Shown here: positions 63,623 to 64,000 of the stretch, one piece after another
Position numbering within the stretch: position 1 is the first letter of the stretch
Layout: the number at the start of each line of letters is the position of its first letter
NCBI GenBank assembly: GCA_963827705.1
Contig: CAWHBN010000013.1
Location: forward strand, 62,001-126,000
From: JACDAN01 sp963827705
GTDB taxonomy: Bacteria > Actinomycetota > Thermoleophilia > Gaiellales > Gaiellaceae
Reading direction: 5' to 3'
DNA length: 64,000 nt
Notes under the pieces: generated by a model
Databases searched by the model: none
Told to the model about the DNA's origin: nothing
Seen by the model: the letters and a program-made list of their open reading frames with translations, nothing else
Translations under genes and position numbers: made by a program

Positions 63623-64000
63623 GTGCGGAGGTACTTCGGCACAGATGGGGTTCGCGGGATCGTCGGCGAGACGCTGACGCCCGACCTCGTGGAGCGGCTC
63701 GGCCGCGCCGCCGCGCTCTGGTCCGGACGCGGGCGCGCGTTCATCGGGCGCGACACGCGGGGATCCGGACCGCTGCTCGAGGACGCCTTCGCGGCGGGCG
63801 TCGCGTCGGTCGGCGGCAACGCGGTGCTCGGCGGCGTGCTGCCCACGCCCGCCGTCGCCCTGCTCTCCCTCGACCTCGGGATCGTCGTCTCGGCCTCGCA
63901 CAATCCGCCTGAGTACAACGGGATCAAGTTCTTCGACGGGGCTGGGCAGAAGCTCACCGACGCGGCCGAGGAGGAGATCGAGGCCCTGCTGGACGAGCCG
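63623..64000 (+). CDS. glmM: phosphoglucosamine mutase (3' partial)
   Basis: The first 126 residues of GlmM, which interconverts glucosamine-6-phosphate and glucosamine-1-phosphate for UDP-GlcNAc. RRYFGTDGVRGIVGETLTPD is the start, GRAFIGRDTRGSGPLLEDAF follows, and the phosphoserine loop is VVSASHNPPEYNGIKFF. GTG 63623 is the start codon, with only weak SD. The frame is open at the window end. It often follows rplM-rpsI in actinobacteria, as here. Confidence 0.95.
   Translation, partial: MRRYFGTDGVRGIVGETLTPDLVERLGRAAALWSGRGRAFIGRDTRGSGPLLEDAFAAGVASVGGNAVLGGVLPTPAVALLSLDLGIVVSASHNPPEYNGIKFFDGAGQKLTDAAEEEIEALLDEP

Noticed and set aside
1..64000. CRISPR array, prophage, insertion sequence or integrated element
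   Set aside because: No regularly spaced direct repeats, no cas, integrase, transposase or phage structural genes; codon usage and GC look uniform across the window.

Overview
The window is a very GC-rich, gene-dense bacterial chromosome segment with many GTG and some TTG starts, short intergenic gaps and frequent 1-4 nt stop/start overlaps. Several genes point to Actinobacteria: a GuaB3-type IMP dehydrogenase-related protein beside guaA, a Ku end-joining protein, a DUF6458 membrane protein, a MenG-like methyltransferase and a PimA-like GT4 glycosyltransferase. Combined with a FabL-type enoyl-ACP reductase, this suggests a deep lineage such as Thermoleophilia (Gaiellales or Solirubrobacterales). 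That placement is inference from gene content; there is no rRNA in the window. No prophage, transposase, integrase, CRISPR array or toxin-antitoxin pair is visible.

Layout. 0-11 kb: end of a DUF4396 gene, acyl-CoA synthetase divergent from ku, a 58-codon gene, Nif3-like protein, tRNA-Pro(CGG), CoA-binding protein with an MFS exporter, nitrilase, HAD phosphatase, then a minus-strand set of adenosine deaminase-like protein, CaiB/BaiF CoA-transferase (frameshifted) and a secreted TolB-propeller/lysyl-oxidase fusion. 11-25 kb: glycosyltransferase, flippase-like membrane protein, glycerate kinase, cNMP-binding protein, exonuclease VII (xseA-xseB), a coiled-coil protein, a MenG-like methyltransferase with a membrane partner, proline dehydrogenase, a DUF4015 glycoside hydrolase and an M32 carboxypeptidase. 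25-36 kb: fabL cluster, then a plus-strand run EamA-APH-hpd-DUF2071-FAD oxidoreductase-CDF transporter-FAH-hmgA. This supplies the 4-hydroxyphenylpyruvate to homogentisate steps, ring cleavage and a fumarylacetoacetate-hydrolase-fold enzyme of tyrosine catabolism.

36-50 kb: aldo/keto reductase with a drug/metabolite exporter divergent from an Lrp/AsnC regulator, an AlkA-like glycosylase set, DUF72, secreted proteins and an esterase, then murI-rph-mgtC-rdgB, yihY, a roadblock-like protein, pyrE and hup. 50-64 kb: pyrF, LysM protein, D,D-carboxypeptidase, PfkB kinase, a second secreted propeller, guaB3-guaA, small membrane proteins, nitroreductase, VOC protein, PLD-like protein, uracil-DNA glycosylase-like protein, a cupredoxin/membrane-protein module, rplM-rpsI and the start of glmM.

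The most striking features are the propeller-lysyl oxidase fusion, the cupredoxin membrane module, 21-25 nt palindromes built around AGGGACTGTCCCT, two probable CTG starts that overlap the preceding TGA, and six genes each broken by one extra base (CoA-transferase, DUF2071, aldo/keto reductase, murI, rph, mgtC). Three of the six are adjacent, and murI and rph are normally needed. The simplest explanation for this one-sided pattern is uncorrected insertion errors in the assembly rather than six decayed genes, but only reads or a related genome can decide. Otherwise this is mostly a core-genome region.
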